Numbered from the stretch's first letter, positions 1 through 9,910 are shown. The stretch is 64,000 bases of DNA from Marinobacterium ramblicola (GCF_019084545.1 NZ_JAHREP010000004.1:165267-229266), one strand, 5' to 3'. Notes: generated by a model from the letters alone, not told the origin. Translations and numbers: made by a program.

Positions 1-81
1 GCCACCACGGGACCGACAGCAAGCCAGGAAGTGGGGGAGGATTCGACGCAGGCGATCGATCAACCCGCGCCAAAGTCTGAC
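1..81. other. Window edge downstream of mlaB, no gene called
   Basis: In many gammaproteobacteria mlaB is followed by ibaG and murA on the same strand. Here the minus strand keeps a frame open to the window edge (reads about LIDRLRRILPHFLACC from a TTG), but there is no ATG, no clear ribosome-binding site and no recognisable motif, so no gene is claimed. Confidence 0.3.
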
Positions 82-378
82 TCAGGCGTGACGAAGAGCC
101 CCATCCACTCCGACCAGATCGGCAATTGCAGCCATATCGGACGGGATGTTGATAGCGGTCAACTCCAGGTTATTGCGCGCCGCGAGGCGACAACAGGCAA
201 GCCAAAGCGCCAATGCCGAGCTGTCAACGCGGGTGACCTCGCTGAAATCGAGCAGGCACTGTCCTGTTTGCTTGCTCAACAGTGTCTCGACCTCGGCCCG
301 AACAGCCATGATGGTACCGAACAGCAGCTCGCCGCTGAGCGCGATAACGCCCGCTGCCGACTGCTCAACCTTCGTCAC
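82..378 (-). CDS. mlaB: MlaB, STAS-domain subunit of the Mla lipid transporter
   Basis: Cytoplasmic STAS protein that binds the MlaF ATPase and stabilises the inner-membrane MlaFEDB complex, which keeps the outer membrane asymmetric. The 98-residue product is one STAS fold; the anti-sigma-antagonist-like loop VDSSALALWL lies near residues 51-60. I place the start at the GTG at 376-378, preceded by GGAG at good distance and overlapping the mlaC stop by 14 bp. An upstream in-frame start at 429 would give an unlikely Arg-rich extension inside mlaC. It is last of the five mla genes visible here. The family is clear; the start is inferred. Confidence 0.85.
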   Translation of the reverse strand: MTKVEQSAAGVIALSGELLFGTIMAVRAEVETLLSKQTGQCLLDFSEVTRVDSSALALWLACCRLAARNNLELTAINIPSDMAAIADLVGVDGALRHA

Positions 379-1039
379 TGCCGCTCTCTCCGCCAGTCGC
401 CTTGATCGACACCTGCGACTCCCAGCCATCGATAACGCCGGTGACGCTGTTATAGCGCTGATAAAGATCGGCGAACTGGTTCTTGAACGTCAAGCGCAGA
501 TTGACGCCATCAACGTTCACATTGACCAGTGTCCAGCGATCTCCCTGCTTCAGCATGTAGTACACCAACCCATAAGTGGTGCCATTGGCGGCGCGCACAT
601 TGACCGTGACCACCTGCTTCTCCGGCTCAGGGCTTTCCGCCTGCTGCGGCTGGATCTCGTAGGTTTCGAACTCGAAACCGACAATCGCCTTGGCAAAGGT
701 CTTCAGCAGCGTCTTCTTGAATACCTCGGAAAAACGGCTCAACTCCTCATCGGAGGCCTGGCGGTAATACTTGCCCATCACCCGCTTGGCAATATAGGGG
801 AAGTCGACCACCGGCGAGATGACGCGTTCGACTTCAACCATCATCTCCTCGATCTTCTCCGGCGACTTGAGGCTCTCATCCTCTACCACGGCCAGCATGT
901 CACGTGTTACGCCGTCCATGACGCCGCTAGCCTCCTGCCAAGAGGGCTGAGCATTGGCATGAACCCCCAACGCGGGCAGCAGCATAGTCAAACCAAGAAA
1001 CGCCGCCGATACCAGATTTCGCACGTTCATCTTACTCAC
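365..1039 (-). CDS. mlaC: MlaC, periplasmic phospholipid carrier
   Basis: Periplasmic shuttle carrying phospholipids between the outer-membrane MlaA complex and inner-membrane MlaD. The N-terminus is a signal peptide (basic start, hydrophobic SAAFLGLTMLLPALGV, cleavage near AHA/NAQ-type residues around position 28-30), followed by the MlaC fold with the VDFPYIAKRVMGKYYRQ stretch typical of the family. The first start is a GTG at 1037-1039 overlapping the mlaD stop; an ATG three codons later (1028-1030) would give 221 residues and is equally plausible. It sits between mlaD and mlaB in the usual order. Confidence 0.9.
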   Translation of the reverse strand: MSKMNVRNLVSAAFLGLTMLLPALGVHANAQPSWQEASGVMDGVTRDMLAVVEDESLKSPEKIEEMMVEVERVISPVVDFPYIAKRVMGKYYRQASDEELSRFSEVFKKTLLKTFAKAIVGFEFETYEIQPQQAESPEPEKQVVTVNVRAANGTTYGLVYYMLKQGDRWTLVNVNVDGVNLRLTFKNQFADLYQRYNSVTGVIDGWESQVSIKATGGESGSDEG

Positions 1040-1490
1040 TCACTTTGTTAAACAGGAATTTCCCGATCAGATCCTCGAGCACAAGGGCCGACTGGGTATC
1101 CTGGATACGATCACCATCCTTGAGGTTCTCCTCTTCGGCACCGGGGGTGATACCAATATACTGCTCCCCCAGCAGGCCCGCCGTCAGGATCTGAGCCGAA
1201 CTATCGGTACTCAGATAGTCCACATCGTCACGAATCTTCATCTCAACCTCGGCGACAAGAAACTTCGGATCCAGCCTGATCGCCGTTACCTCGCCGATCT
1301 GGACACCGGACATCGCCACCTTGGCACGCGCCGTCAGACCGCCGATATTCTCAAACCGTGCATATATCCGGTAACCGCCACCCTGATCTGCCAGACTAAG
1401 CCCACTGATATTCAGCGCCAATACCACCAATGCCACGGCTCCTGCCAGCATCAGAAAGCCCACGCCGATCTCCATTGTACGCATGCGCAT
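1032..1490 (-). CDS. mlaD: MlaD, MCE-domain phospholipid-binding subunit
   Basis: Inner-membrane-anchored MCE protein that forms a hexameric ring on MlaE and passes lipids to or from MlaC. One transmembrane helix occupies about residues 7-28, and a single MCE domain follows at about 38-118 with the motif MSGVQIGEVTAIRLDP. At 152 residues it is slightly shorter than E. coli MlaD (183), the difference being in the C-terminal tail. The ATG lies 2 bp after the mlaE stop, so translation is probably coupled. Confidence 0.93.
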   Translation of the reverse strand: MRMRTMEIGVGFLMLAGAVALVVLALNISGLSLADQGGGYRIYARFENIGGLTARAKVAMSGVQIGEVTAIRLDPKFLVAEVEMKIRDDVDYLSTDSSAQILTAGLLGEQYIGITPGAEEENLKDGDRIQDTQSALVLEDLIGKFLFNKVSE

Positions 1491-1492
1491 TA

Positions 1493-2275
1493 TTACAACT
1501 CTCCAAACATTAACGCTGTCAGAATGAAGTCCAACCCCAGCACTGCCAGCGATGAAAACACCACGGTACGTGTCGTTGCCTGACTGATCCCCTCCGACGT
1601 CGGCACACAGTCATAGCCTTCAAACACCGCAATCCAGGTTACAACGGCACCGAATACGATCGATTTGATAATGCCGTTGAGCACATCCTCTTTGAAATCC
1701 ACCGAATGCTGCATATTGGCCCAGAAGGAACCCTCATAGATACCCAGCCAATCAACGGCGACGATCGCCCCACCCCAAACGCCCACGACCGAAAAGATGA
1801 CGGTCAGGATCGGCATGGAGATGAAACCGGCCCAGAATCTGGGGGCGATCACACGCCGCAACGGATCGACCCCGATCATCTCCAGACTGGCGAGTTGCTC
1901 GGTGGCTTTCATCAGACCGATCTCGGCGGTCAGTGCAGATCCGGCGCGCCCGGCAAACAGCAGCGCGGTCACCACCGGCGCCAGCTCTCGCACCAGGCTC
2001 AGCGCAACCATCTGCCCGACCGCCTGCTCCGAGCCGTAATCGACCAGTATGGTGTAGCCCTGCAATCCCAGCACCATACCGATGAAGCCACCGGAGACCA
2101 CAATGATCACCAACGACAGCACACCGACAAAATAGAGTTGCTGCACCAGCAGCGGGAACATGGTAAACGGTGCCGGTCGCGCAACCAATGACTGCAGCAG
2201 CAACTGTCCGGCGCGTCCGAACGCCGCCAGCCGCGACAGGGCGTTTTGGCCCAGCGTCTGTATCCAATCCAGCAT
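1493..2275 (-). CDS. mlaE: MlaE, permease of the Mla lipid ABC transporter
   Basis: Integral membrane permease of the MlaFEDB complex. The 260 residues match the family length (E. coli 260). An N-terminal amphipathic helix precedes several membrane helices (for example about residues 50-77), with the conserved MlaE segments [15 protein letters not shown] and [25 protein letters not shown]. The ATG immediately follows the mlaF stop with no gap, so the gene is in an operon with mlaF and mlaD. Confidence 0.95.
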   Translation of the reverse strand: MLDWIQTLGQNALSRLAAFGRAGQLLLQSLVARPAPFTMFPLLVQQLYFVGVLSLVIIVVSGGFIGMVLGLQGYTILVDYGSEQAVGQMVALSLVRELAPVVTALLFAGRAGSALTAEIGLMKATEQLASLEMIGVDPLRRVIAPRFWAGFISMPILTVIFSVVGVWGGAIVAVDWLGIYEGSFWANMQHSVDFKEDVLNGIIKSIVFGAVVTWIAVFEGYDCVPTSEGISQATTRTVVFSSLAVLGLDFILTALMFGEL

Positions 2276-3088
2276 TTAGGGGGTTTCCTGTAGCAGATCC
2301 TGCATCAAATCCGGTGCCGGGTAGTGGAAGGGTACCGGCCCATCCGGCAGTCCCTGCATAAACTGACGCACCTGCTCTGAGTCCACAGTGGAAAGTTCGT
2401 TTGGAGTGCCCTCGGCGATCACCCGCCCGTCCGCCACCATGTAGACATAGTCCGCGATTCCAAGCGTTTCCTTGATGTCATGCGAAACGATGATGCTGGT
2501 ATGCCCCAGCGCCTGGTTGAGACGCCGAATCAAGTTGACCAGCACCCCCATCGCGATCGGATCCTGGCCGGTAAACGGCTCATCGTACATCACGATATCG
2601 GGATCCAGGGCGATCGCCCTTGCCAGCGCCACGCGCCTGGCCATGCCGCCCGAAAGCTCGCTCGGCATCAGCTTCGCGGCGCCACGCAGCCCCACCGCCT
2701 GAAGTTTCATCAGTACGATATCGCGAATCATGTCGTTGGTCAGGTCGGTATGCACGCGCAGCGGAAAGGCCACGTTCTCGAACACGCTCATATCGGTGAA
2801 CAGCGCCCCGCTCTGGAACAGCATCCCCATGCGTTCACGGGCGAGGAACAGCTCCCGGCGCCCCAGCTTGGGAATATCATCCTGCTCCAGCAGAATCTGC
2901 CCGCTATCAGGTCTCAGCTGACCGCCGATCAGTTTCAGCAACGTCGTCTTGCCGGTTCCCGATGGCCCCATGATCGCCGTCACCTTGCCGCGCGGGACCC
3001 GGATACTGATATCGTCAAAAATGGTGCGTGAACCGCGACTAAAGCTCATGCCGCGGATGTCGATGATTATATCGCTCAGTGGATCCAT
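2276..3088 (-). CDS. mlaF: MlaF, ATPase of the Mla lipid ABC transporter
   Basis: Cytoplasmic ABC ATPase that powers the Mla complex. From the ATG at 3086-3088 it is 270 residues, the family length. Walker A GPSGTGKT is at 41-48, the signature is ELSGGMARR, and Walker B is DPDIVMYDEPFTGQDP. An upstream ATG at 3137-3139 would add 17 residues with no family support, so I chose the downstream one. First gene of the mlaFEDCB operon. A candidate minus-strand sigma-70 promoter lies about 70 bp upstream. Confidence 0.94.
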   Translation of the reverse strand: MDPLSDIIIDIRGMSFSRGSRTIFDDISIRVPRGKVTAIMGPSGTGKTTLLKLIGGQLRPDSGQILLEQDDIPKLGRRELFLARERMGMLFQSGALFTDMSVFENVAFPLRVHTDLTNDMIRDIVLMKLQAVGLRGAAKLMPSELSGGMARRVALARAIALDPDIVMYDEPFTGQDPIAMGVLVNLIRRLNQALGHTSIIVSHDIKETLGIADYVYMVADGRVIAEGTPNELSTVDSEQVRQFMQGLPDGPVPFHYPAPDLMQDLLQETP

Positions 3089-3163
3089 AGCTGCCCGAGA
3101 GGCCTCACACTCAGTTCCTTCTGCGCGGTGCGCATGCATCGCAGACTAAATTCAGAGCGCAGC

Positions 3164-3192
3164 AATATATCACTCCCCGGCTAAAACGTGAA
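3164..3192 (-). promoter_or_regulatory. Candidate sigma-70 promoter for mlaFEDCB
   Basis: On the minus strand TTCACG (3187-3192), a 17-bp spacer and TATATT (3164-3169) give a plausible promoter, with transcription starting near 3157. It lies in the divergent space between mlaF and kdsD. Found by eye only. Confidence 0.4.
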
Positions 3193-3307
3193 CTTCATGC
3201 CGCCATTTCACGCTTTCCTGCCCGTCTCCGACTGTGCCCGACCTGCCCCGTGTTGTACACTTCCCCCCTTAATATCCGTAACCGACTGTTCAGAGAAACC
3301 ATCACTC

Positions 3308-4279
3308 ATGACCGACTTCGATTTTCTCCGCGCCGGCAGACGTACCATCGAGCTGGAACTGGATGCGGTGCAGAATCTGCTCAAGCACCTTGACCAGCGT
3401 TTCAGCCGCGCCTGCGAGCTGATGCTCAACTGCGGCGGCCGGGTAATCGTGACCGGGATGGGCAAGTCCGGACATATAGGCAACAAGATCGCCGCCACCC
3501 TCGCCAGCACCGGCACACCCTCATTCTTCGTTCACCCTGGCGAGGCCAGCCACGGCGATCTGGGCATGATCACCCGCGACGATCTGGTACTGGCGCTGTC
3601 CAACTCCGGAGAAACTGCCGAGGTCGTCACGATTTTGCCGCTGATCAAACGGATGCAGGCACCACTGATCAGCATCACCGCGCGCCCGGATTCCACCCTG
3701 TCGCAAGCGGCGGATGTCAGTCTGCATATACCGGTCGATCGCGAAGCCTGCCCATTGGGACTGGCGCCAACCTCCAGCACCACAGCGCAGCTGGTGCTGG
3801 GCGATGCCCTGGCGATTGCGCTGCTGGAAGCACGCGGTTTCAGTGCCGAAGACTTCGCTTTCTCCCACCCCGGCGGTGCACTCGGCCGACGCCTGCTGCT
3901 GAAGGTGGACGACATCATGCATACCGGTGACGCCATCCCGGTTGTCGGCGCCGACACCTCGGTACGCGATGCGCTGCTGGAGATGACACGCAAACATCTG
4001 GGCATGACCGCGGTGATCGACAACAGCGGTGCGCTGCTCGGCATCTTCACCGATGGCGACCTGCGCCGCACCCTCGATCAGGAGGTGGATCTCAAACAAA
4101 CCCGCATCCGCGACGTCATGACCGTCAACTGCACCACCGTTCAGCCGGGCATACTGGCCGCGGAAGCGCTGCAGATCATGCAGAGCCGCAAGATCAACGC
4201 CCTGGTCGTGCTCAACGGTGACAAACACCCGGTCGGCGCGTTGAATATGCACGACATGCTGAAAGCGGGGGTAATCTGA
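3308..4279 (+). CDS. kdsD: D-arabinose 5-phosphate isomerase (KdsD)
   Basis: Interconverts ribulose 5-phosphate and arabinose 5-phosphate, the first step of Kdo synthesis for LPS. From the ATG at 3308 the product has 323 residues (E. coli KdsD 328). An SIS sugar-isomerase domain covers about residues 35-165 (GRVIVTGMGKSGHIGNK, SNSGETAEV, TSSTTAQLVLGDALA), followed by two CBS domains at about 200-320 (FTDGDLRR in the first). A start 120 bp upstream is open but adds unrelated sequence. It overlaps kdsC as TGATG, so the two are translationally coupled. The calcium/sodium antiporter gene that precedes kdsD in E. coli is absent. Confidence 0.95.
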   Translation: MTDFDFLRAGRRTIELELDAVQNLLKHLDQRFSRACELMLNCGGRVIVTGMGKSGHIGNKIAATLASTGTPSFFVHPGEASHGDLGMITRDDLVLALSNSGETAEVVTILPLIKRMQAPLISITARPDSTLSQAADVSLHIPVDREACPLGLAPTSSTTAQLVLGDALAIALLEARGFSAEDFAFSHPGGALGRRLLLKVDDIMHTGDAIPVVGADTSVRDALLEMTRKHLGMTAVIDNSGALLGIFTDGDLRRTLDQEVDLKQTRIRDVMTVNCTTVQPGILAAEALQIMQSRKINALVVLNGDKHPVGALNMHDMLKAGVI

Positions 4280-4815
4280 TGCTGAGCAAGCTGACCCCCT
4301 CCCAACTCGAAAGCCTGCGCAAGGTGCGTCTGGTCGTGTTCGACGTCGACGGCATTCTCAATAGCGGACAGCTCAACTTCCTTGCCGATGGCCGCGAAAT
4401 CAAGTCGTTCAGCATTCTCGACGGTCTGGGCATCAAGCTACTGCACAAGGGCGGTATCAAGAGCGCCATCATCACCGGGCGCCGCTCGCCGCAGGTGGAG
4501 ATCCGTGCCGAGGCCCTCGGCATCAACTACCTGCGCCAGGGGCGTGAAGACAAACTGGTCGCCCTTGAAGAGCTCTGGCATGAAACCGGCTTTGACGCCG
4601 AAACGACCGCCTACATCGGCGACGACCTGCCCGACCTGGCCGCCATCCGTAGAGCAGGATTCGGCGCCACTGTCCCCAACGGGCACTGGTTTGTGCGTGA
4701 ACACGCCGACTGGATCTCACAAACCGCCGGTGGCCAGGGGGCCGGACGCGAGCTGTGCGAGCTGATTCTGGCCGCTCAGGGCAAACTGGATGAGCTGCTC
4801 AAGGAGTACCTGTAG
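4279..4815 (+). CDS. kdsC: Kdo 8-phosphate phosphatase (KdsC)
   Basis: HAD-superfamily phosphatase that releases Kdo from Kdo 8-phosphate in the cytoplasm. Motif I is VFDVDGIL, with nucleophile D22 and acid/base D24. Motif II is SAIITGRRSP and motif III YIGDDLPDL. The 178 residues are typical of the capless tetrameric KdsC family. The ATG overlaps the kdsD stop, and lptC starts directly after its stop. Confidence 0.95.
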   Translation: MLSKLTPSQLESLRKVRLVVFDVDGILNSGQLNFLADGREIKSFSILDGLGIKLLHKGGIKSAIITGRRSPQVEIRAEALGINYLRQGREDKLVALEELWHETGFDAETTAYIGDDLPDLAAIRRAGFGATVPNGHWFVREHADWISQTAGGQGAGRELCELILAAQGKLDELLKEYL

Positions 4816-5385
4816 GTGTTTGGCAGCGCGCGCATACGCCTTCTGATCGCACTGGCGATCATCACTCCGGTGCTGGTCTACTGGGGGTTCTCCGGCGAGA
4901 CCGTACCCCAGCAGCCCGGAGGCAGTCGAGCGGACAGAGGCAGCATCGATTTTTTCATGCGCGATGCCGAAACCGTGTACTGGTCGACCGACGGCGCGCG
5001 TGCACGCGAATGGCGCACACCTGAGCTCAACCACTATCCCCAGCGCGAGCGGAGCGAACTGCGCCAGCCGGAAACCACGATGCCGACTGCCGACGGCGGG
5101 ATATACAAAATGCGCGCCAATGAGGGCTGGATTGTCGACGACCAGAGTCAGATTCAGCTTGCAGGCAGTGTTGAGGTTCACCATAATCCGCAATCCGGAC
5201 CCGCAGGAATCCTGACCACCAGCAGCCTGTCGATCTTCCCGCCACAGAACCTGGCCCGCACCGATGCGCCGGCGACGCTGGTTCGCGATGGGGAACGAAC
5301 CGACACGGTAGGACTCGAGGTCTATTTCGATCAACGAAGGATAGAACTGCTTTCAAATGTACAGGGTAGATACAATGCGCGCTAA
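4816..5385 (+). CDS. lptC: LptC, bitopic LPS transport protein
   Basis: Inner-membrane protein that receives LPS from LptB2FG and hands it to LptA. An N-terminal transmembrane helix (about residues 5-21, LLIALAIITPVLVYWGF) is followed by a periplasmic beta-jellyroll. Length 189 (E. coli 191). The start is GTG, directly after the kdsC TAG, with AAGGAG at 4801-4806 as ribosome-binding site. The 3' end overlaps the beginning of lptA by about 11 bp. Confidence 0.92.
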   Translation: MFGSARIRLLIALAIITPVLVYWGFSGETVPQQPGGSRADRGSIDFFMRDAETVYWSTDGARAREWRTPELNHYPQRERSELRQPETTMPTADGGIYKMRANEGWIVDDQSQIQLAGSVEVHHNPQSGPAGILTTSSLSIFPPQNLARTDAPATLVRDGERTDTVGLEVYFDQRRIELLSNVQGRYNAR

Positions 5386-5896
5386 ACGCTTGCTTCAAGC
5401 CACCCTCTGCTGCCTGGTACTGAGCAGCGTCGCCACCCCTGCCCTGGCACTTCCCGAAGACCGTTCCCAGCCGATCAATATCAGCGCCGACAGCGCCAGC
5501 ATAAACGAAAAGACCGGCGTCACCGTTTACAGCGGCCGGGTGGAGATTTCCCAGGGCTCGATGAAGATTCGCGGCGACCGTATCGAGCTTTATCGCTCGG
5601 CGAATGGCGACGTGGATCGCATCGTGGCGATTGGCAAACCGGCCGAGTTCGAGCAGCAGCCCAAGGCCAACGAACCGGTGACCCATGCCTACGGTCTGCG
5701 TATGGAGTACAGGATCGGCGCGCAAACAGTCACCATCAATCAGCAGGCCAAGGTCGAGCAGGGTCAGGACACCTTTACCGGCGAGCGCATTGTTTACAAC
5801 ATGAACAAGGCGATCGTCGATGCCTACGGCAGCAAAGATGGCGATCAGCGCGTGAAGATGGTGATTCAGCCCAAGAGCAGTGGGAACGGGCAATAG
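5375..5896 (+). CDS. lptA: LptA, periplasmic LPS bridge protein
   Basis: Periplasmic beta-jellyroll protein that polymerises into the bridge carrying LPS from LptC to LptD. From the ATG at 5375 (preceded by AGGGTAGA) it has 173 residues, with a signal peptide cleaved around ALALPE (residue 26 or so). The mature OstA-like domain starts [18 protein letters not shown]. An in-frame ATG at 5357 would put six extra residues before the signal peptide. It overlaps lptC and is followed 2 bp later by lptB. Confidence 0.93.
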   Translation: MRAKRLLQATLCCLVLSSVATPALALPEDRSQPINISADSASINEKTGVTVYSGRVEISQGSMKIRGDRIELYRSANGDVDRIVAIGKPAEFEQQPKANEPVTHAYGLRMEYRIGAQTVTINQQAKVEQGQDTFTGERIVYNMNKAIVDAYGSKDGDQRVKMVIQPKSSGNGQ

Positions 5897-5898
5897 TC

Positions 5899-6624
5899 AT
5901 GATGCAGCTGGAAGCACTACACCTGGCCAAGAGCTACAAAGGGCGCCAGGTAGTTCGCGATGTATCGGTAGCGATCAGCAGCGGCGAGGTCGTCGGCCTT
6001 CTCGGCCCCAATGGCGCGGGAAAAACCACCTGTTTCTACATGATCGTCGGCCTGATCAAGGCCGATCACGGCCAGATTCGCATAAACGACGACGATATTA
6101 CCCGCCTGGCCATGCATGGCCGGGCTCGGCGTGGAATAGGGTATCTTCCGCAAGAGGCATCGATCTTTCGCAAGCTCAGCGTGCATGACAACCTGATGGC
6201 GATTCTGGAAACCCGCAAGGACCTGACAAAACAGCAGCGGGAACAGCGGGTTCACGAGTTGCTGGAAGAGTTCCACATTACCCACCTGGCCCACAACCTC
6301 GGTATGTCACTGTCCGGGGGCGAGCGACGCCGGGTGGAGATCGCCAGAGCTCTGGCGACAGAACCCGCCTTTATCCTGCTTGACGAGCCTTTTGCCGGTG
6401 TCGATCCGATCTCGGTAGGCGATATCAAGCAGACGGTGCGTCACCTGCAGAGCAGAGGCATAGGCGTTTTGATCACGGACCATAATGTTCGTGAAACGCT
6501 GGATATCTGCCAACGCGCCTATATTGTTAGTGATGGAGGCATACTGGCTCAGGGAGAGCCCGAAGAGATACTGGCCAACCAGCAGGTGCGGCGGGCTTAT
6601 CTCGGCGAACAGTTCAAACTTTGA
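5899..6624 (+). CDS. lptB: LptB, ATPase of the LPS exporter
   Basis: Cytoplasmic ABC ATPase that drives LPS extraction together with LptF and LptG (not in this window). Walker A GPNGAGKT is at 36-43, the signature [15 protein letters not shown], Walker [17 protein letters not shown] and the H-loop [12 protein letters not shown]. The 241 residues equal E. coli LptB. Part of the kdsD-to-ptsO run. Confidence 0.97.
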   Translation: MMQLEALHLAKSYKGRQVVRDVSVAISSGEVVGLLGPNGAGKTTCFYMIVGLIKADHGQIRINDDDITRLAMHGRARRGIGYLPQEASIFRKLSVHDNLMAILETRKDLTKQQREQRVHELLEEFHITHLAHNLGMSLSGGERRRVEIARALATEPAFILLDEPFAGVDPISVGDIKQTVRHLQSRGIGVLITDHNVRETLDICQRAYIVSDGGILAQGEPEEILANQQVRRAYLGEQFKL

Positions 6625-6670
6625 ACTTGATCGCCACAACATCCGATCCACGTAATGGCATATCGCGTAT

Positions 6671-8188
6671 ATGAAGCAATCCTTACAGCTAAAAATCGGT
6701 CAGCAACTCACCATGACGCCCCAGCTGCAGCAGGCGATCCGTCTGTTACAGCTATCGACACTGGATCTGCAGCAGGAGATCCAGCAGGCACTGGAGAGTA
6801 ACCCGCTGCTCGAAGTCAGCGAAGAGGATACAGATCTTCCCGGCGATGACGGCGATCAAAACGCCGCTCAGGAGCCACCGCGCAGCAACGATGAGACCAC
6901 TGAAAGCGCCGAAAGCGCTGCAGAGGAGGCATCGTACGAGGACAGCGCAGAGGACAGCTGGAGCGACGATATTCCCTCTGAACTGACCACCGACAGCTCC
7001 TGGGACGACACCTTTCAGAGCGCAGCGAGTAGCGGTTCCACGTCCCGGGATGACGATTGGGAGCCGGGCGACAACGACACCCGCGATGAGACACTGCAGG
7101 ACCACCTGCTCTGGCAACTCAACCTGACACCGATGAGTGACAGCGACCGACTGGTCGCCGAATCCATTATCGACGGAATCGAGCCCGACGGTTACCTGAC
7201 GATCAGCACCGAGGAGCTGCTTGAGCAGTTCTGCCAGCAATACCCCGAGGAGTTCGCCGACAGCGAACTGGACGAGATCGAGGCGGTGTTGCACCGGGTG
7301 CAGCAGTTCGACCCGCCAGGGGTTGCCGCGCGCGATCTGAGCGAGTGCCTGGCGATCCAGCTACGCCAGCTGCCGACCGACACACCCTGGATCAGTGAAG
7401 CACTCAAGCTGGTCGAGGATCACCTGCAGCTGCTCGGCAACCATGACTACAAGACCCTGCTGCGTCGCATGCGCGTCAAAGAGGAAGCGCTGCAGGAGAT
7501 CATCCGTCTGATCCAGACACTGAACCCCAAACCGGGCGCCATGATCACCTCCAGCCAGTCTGAGTATGTGATACCGGATGTGGTAGTCACCAAACTCAAG
7601 GATGAGTGGGTGGTCAACCTGAACCCCGACGCAGCACCACGCCTGCGGATCAATACCCAGTATGCCGATCTGATCCGCCGCGCCGACAACAGCGCCGACA
7701 ACAGCTTCCTGAAGAACCATCTGCAGGAGGCACGCTGGTTCCTGAAAAGCCTGCTCAGTCGCAACGAAACACTGCTCAAGGTGGCCACCGAGATCGTCGG
7801 TCGCCAATCGGAATTTCTTGAACAGGGCGAAGAGGCGATGAAACCGATGGTGCTGCATGACATCGCCGAAGCCGTCGGGATGCATGAGTCGACCATCTCG
7901 CGCGTCACCACACAGAAGTACATGCACACGCCGCGTGGCATCTTCGAGCTGAAGTACTTCTTCTCGAGCCATGTCAGCACTTCGGATGGCGGCGCCGCGT
8001 CTTCAACCGCCATTCGTGCCCTGATCAAAAAGCTGGTTTCGGCCGAGAATCCGGCCAAACCGTTAAGCGACAACAAGATCGCTCAGCTTCTGGATGAACA
8101 AGGAATCAACGTCGCCCGGCGCACCATCGCCAAATATCGTGAAGCGTTGGCGATTCCGCCTTCTAATGAGCGCAAGCGTCTGGTTTAA
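6671..8188 (+). CDS. rpoN: RNA polymerase sigma-54 factor (RpoN)
   Basis: Sigma-54, which recognises -24/-12 promoters and needs enhancer-binding ATPases. Region I is Gln/Leu-rich ([21 protein letters not shown]). An unusually long acidic Asp/Glu/Ser linker runs from about residue 52 to 145 (region II), followed by the core-binding domain. The HTH region is [27 protein letters not shown], and the RpoN box [10 protein letters not shown] is at 482-491. Length 505 (E. coli 477). Its place between lptB and hpf-ptsN is conserved in proteobacteria. Confidence 0.97.
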   Translation: MKQSLQLKIGQQLTMTPQLQQAIRLLQLSTLDLQQEIQQALESNPLLEVSEEDTDLPGDDGDQNAAQEPPRSNDETTESAESAAEEASYEDSAEDSWSDDIPSELTTDSSWDDTFQSAASSGSTSRDDDWEPGDNDTRDETLQDHLLWQLNLTPMSDSDRLVAESIIDGIEPDGYLTISTEELLEQFCQQYPEEFADSELDEIEAVLHRVQQFDPPGVAARDLSECLAIQLRQLPTDTPWISEALKLVEDHLQLLGNHDYKTLLRRMRVKEEALQEIIRLIQTLNPKPGAMITSSQSEYVIPDVVVTKLKDEWVVNLNPDAAPRLRINTQYADLIRRADNSADNSFLKNHLQEARWFLKSLLSRNETLLKVATEIVGRQSEFLEQGEEAMKPMVLHDIAEAVGMHESTISRVTTQKYMHTPRGIFELKYFFSSHVSTSDGGAASSTAIRALIKKLVSAENPAKPLSDNKIAQLLDEQGINVARRTIAKYREALAIPPSNERKRLV

Positions 8189-8239
8189 TTGAAGTGGAGA
8201 AGCACGATTCAAAAGCGTGCAACGACGAGGAGAAAACGT

Positions 8240-8530
8240 ATGCAGATCAACATTACTGGCCATCATGTCGAACTGACTGAAGCGCTTAACGACTATGTCC
8301 GCTCCAAGTTTGACAAGCTTGAGCGCCATTTTGACAACATCACCAATGCCCAGGTGACCCTCAGCGTTGAGAAGCAGCGTCAACAAGCTGAAGCCGACGT
8401 ACACATCGCCGGTGGACAGATCTTTGCCACCCATGAGCACGATGACATGTATGCCGCGATCGATGGACTGATCGACAAGCTTGATCGCCAGATCATCAAA
8501 CACAAGGAAAAGATGAAAGCACACAAATAA
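8240..8530 (+). CDS. hpf: Ribosome hibernation promoting factor, short form
   Basis: Small ribosome-binding protein (HPF/YfiA family) that occupies the decoding centre and favours inactive 100S dimers in stationary phase. From the ATG at 8240, preceded by a strong GAGGAG, it is 96 residues, a short HPF. The motif MQINITGHHVELTEALNDYV opens the fold. A further upstream in-frame start would add 17 basic residues without family support. Neighbours rpoN and ptsN are conserved. Confidence 0.94.
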   Translation: MQINITGHHVELTEALNDYVRSKFDKLERHFDNITNAQVTLSVEKQRQQAEADVHIAGGQIFATHEHDDMYAAIDGLIDKLDRQIIKHKEKMKAHK

Positions 8531-8555
8531 AACCTGGAAGCTCCTGTCAAACACA

Positions 8556-9023
8556 ATGAACTTGACCGAACTGCTGAACGAATCGTGCACCCTCTGTCAC
8601 GCCGATATCGTCAGTAAGAAACGAGCTCTGGAACTGGCCAGCGACACCCTCGCTGGCCAGTCCGGCACTCCCGCCGCCGAACAGATCTTCAGCGGCCTGC
8701 TCAACCGCGAACGCCTTGGCAGCACCGGTATCGGTGATGGCGTTGCAATCCCCCACTGTCGTCTACCGGACTGCCAGCAGGCTATGGCACTGCTGATGAC
8801 ACTGGCCACCCCAATCGACTTCGACGCGATCGATAACCGTCCCGTCGACCTGCTCTGCGTACTGCTGGTACCGGAGGATGGTGCCGAAGAACATCTGCAG
8901 ACCCTGGCCGGCCTGGCTGAACTGTTCAGCCAGAGCGAGGTTCGGGAGCAGCTGCGCGCCTGCGAACAGTCACCGCAACTGTTCCAGACCATTCAGCAAC
9001 TGGCTGGCGCACAGAGGGCCTGA
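8556..9023 (+). CDS. ptsN: Nitrogen-PTS EIIA (PtsN)
   Basis: EIIA-Ntr, terminal phosphoacceptor of the regulatory PtsP-PtsO-PtsN phosphorelay, which affects potassium and nitrogen regulation. The EIIA fold includes the phosphorylated histidine H67 in GIGDGVAIPHCRLP. At 155 residues it has the normal length. Its stop overlaps the rapZ start (TGATG). Confidence 0.95.
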   Translation: MNLTELLNESCTLCHADIVSKKRALELASDTLAGQSGTPAAEQIFSGLLNRERLGSTGIGDGVAIPHCRLPDCQQAMALLMTLATPIDFDAIDNRPVDLLCVLLVPEDGAEEHLQTLAGLAELFSQSEVREQLRACEQSPQLFQTIQQLAGAQRA

Positions 9024-9880
9024 TGAAACTGGTCGTGATCAGCGGCCGCTCCGGCTCAGGCAAGAGTACCGCACTGCAGGCACTGGAGGATGTCGGCTTC
9101 TACTGCATCGACAACCTCCCTGCGCGCCTGCTGCCCGAGCTGATCGAACAGATGCTTGGCGACCCCGAACACCCCGAACAGTTAGCGGTAAGCATCGACG
9201 CGCGCAATCTGGTCAGCAACCTGCACGCCTTTCCCGACATCATCGCCGCCCTGTCGGCACGCGTCGATCTCAGCTGCGAAATCCTCTATCTGGATGCCGC
9301 CGAACCGACGCTGATCAAGCGCTACAGCGCCACCCGACGCAAGCACCCGCTGTCGGATAGCCAAGCCGGCCTGCAGGAAGCGATCGCCTACGAACGCATT
9401 CTGCTTGAAGGGATCGCGAGCCTCGCCGATATCCGCGTCGACACCACCCGACTGAGCCTCTACGAACTGCGCGATACGATCAAACTGCGTATCGCCCAGC
9501 GCAGCGAGCAGACCCTGTCGCTGCAGTTCGAATCCTTTGGTTTCAAGCACGGCGTACCGCTGGATGTGGACTTCACCTTCGATGTCAGGATGCTGCCCAA
9601 CCCCTATTGGGTACCGGAGCTGCGCCAGTTTACCGGCCGCGAAGCCGAGGTGATCGAGTTTCTGCGGCGATCCCCGGAGGTCGACGAGATGATCGCCGAT
9701 ATTCGCGACTTTCTGGAGCGCTGGATCCCGCACTTCCAGCGCAATAATCGGAGCTACGTCACCATCGGTATCGGCTGTACCGGCGGGCAGCACCGCTCGG
9801 TCTATATCGCCGAGCAATTGGCTGGTCATTTCAGCCAACTTATGGATAATGTCCATGTTCGCCACCGTGAACTGACCTGA
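9023..9880 (+). CDS. rapZ: RapZ, RNase adapter / nucleotide-binding protein
   Basis: Adapter of the RapZ/YvcJ family. In E. coli it senses glucosamine 6-phosphate and delivers the small RNA GlmZ to RNase E; whether this species uses the same RNA is unknown. Walker A GRSGSGKST is at 8-16, and the C-terminal domain contains GIGCTGGQHRSVYIAE. Length 285 (E. coli 284). Coupled to ptsN by a TGATG overlap; ptsO follows. Confidence 0.95.
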   Translation: MKLVVISGRSGSGKSTALQALEDVGFYCIDNLPARLLPELIEQMLGDPEHPEQLAVSIDARNLVSNLHAFPDIIAALSARVDLSCEILYLDAAEPTLIKRYSATRRKHPLSDSQAGLQEAIAYERILLEGIASLADIRVDTTRLSLYELRDTIKLRIAQRSEQTLSLQFESFGFKHGVPLDVDFTFDVRMLPNPYWVPELRQFTGREAEVIEFLRRSPEVDEMIADIRDFLERWIPHFQRNNRSYVTIGIGCTGGQHRSVYIAEQLAGHFSQLMDNVHVRHRELT

Positions 9881-9910
9881 TCCCCTCCTCGCTCGCCCCC
9901 AAGGAAGCCG

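Noticed and set aside
3253..3275. kdsD promoter TTGTAC ... TAATAT
   Set aside because: The spacer between the hexamers is 11 bp, too short for sigma-70.
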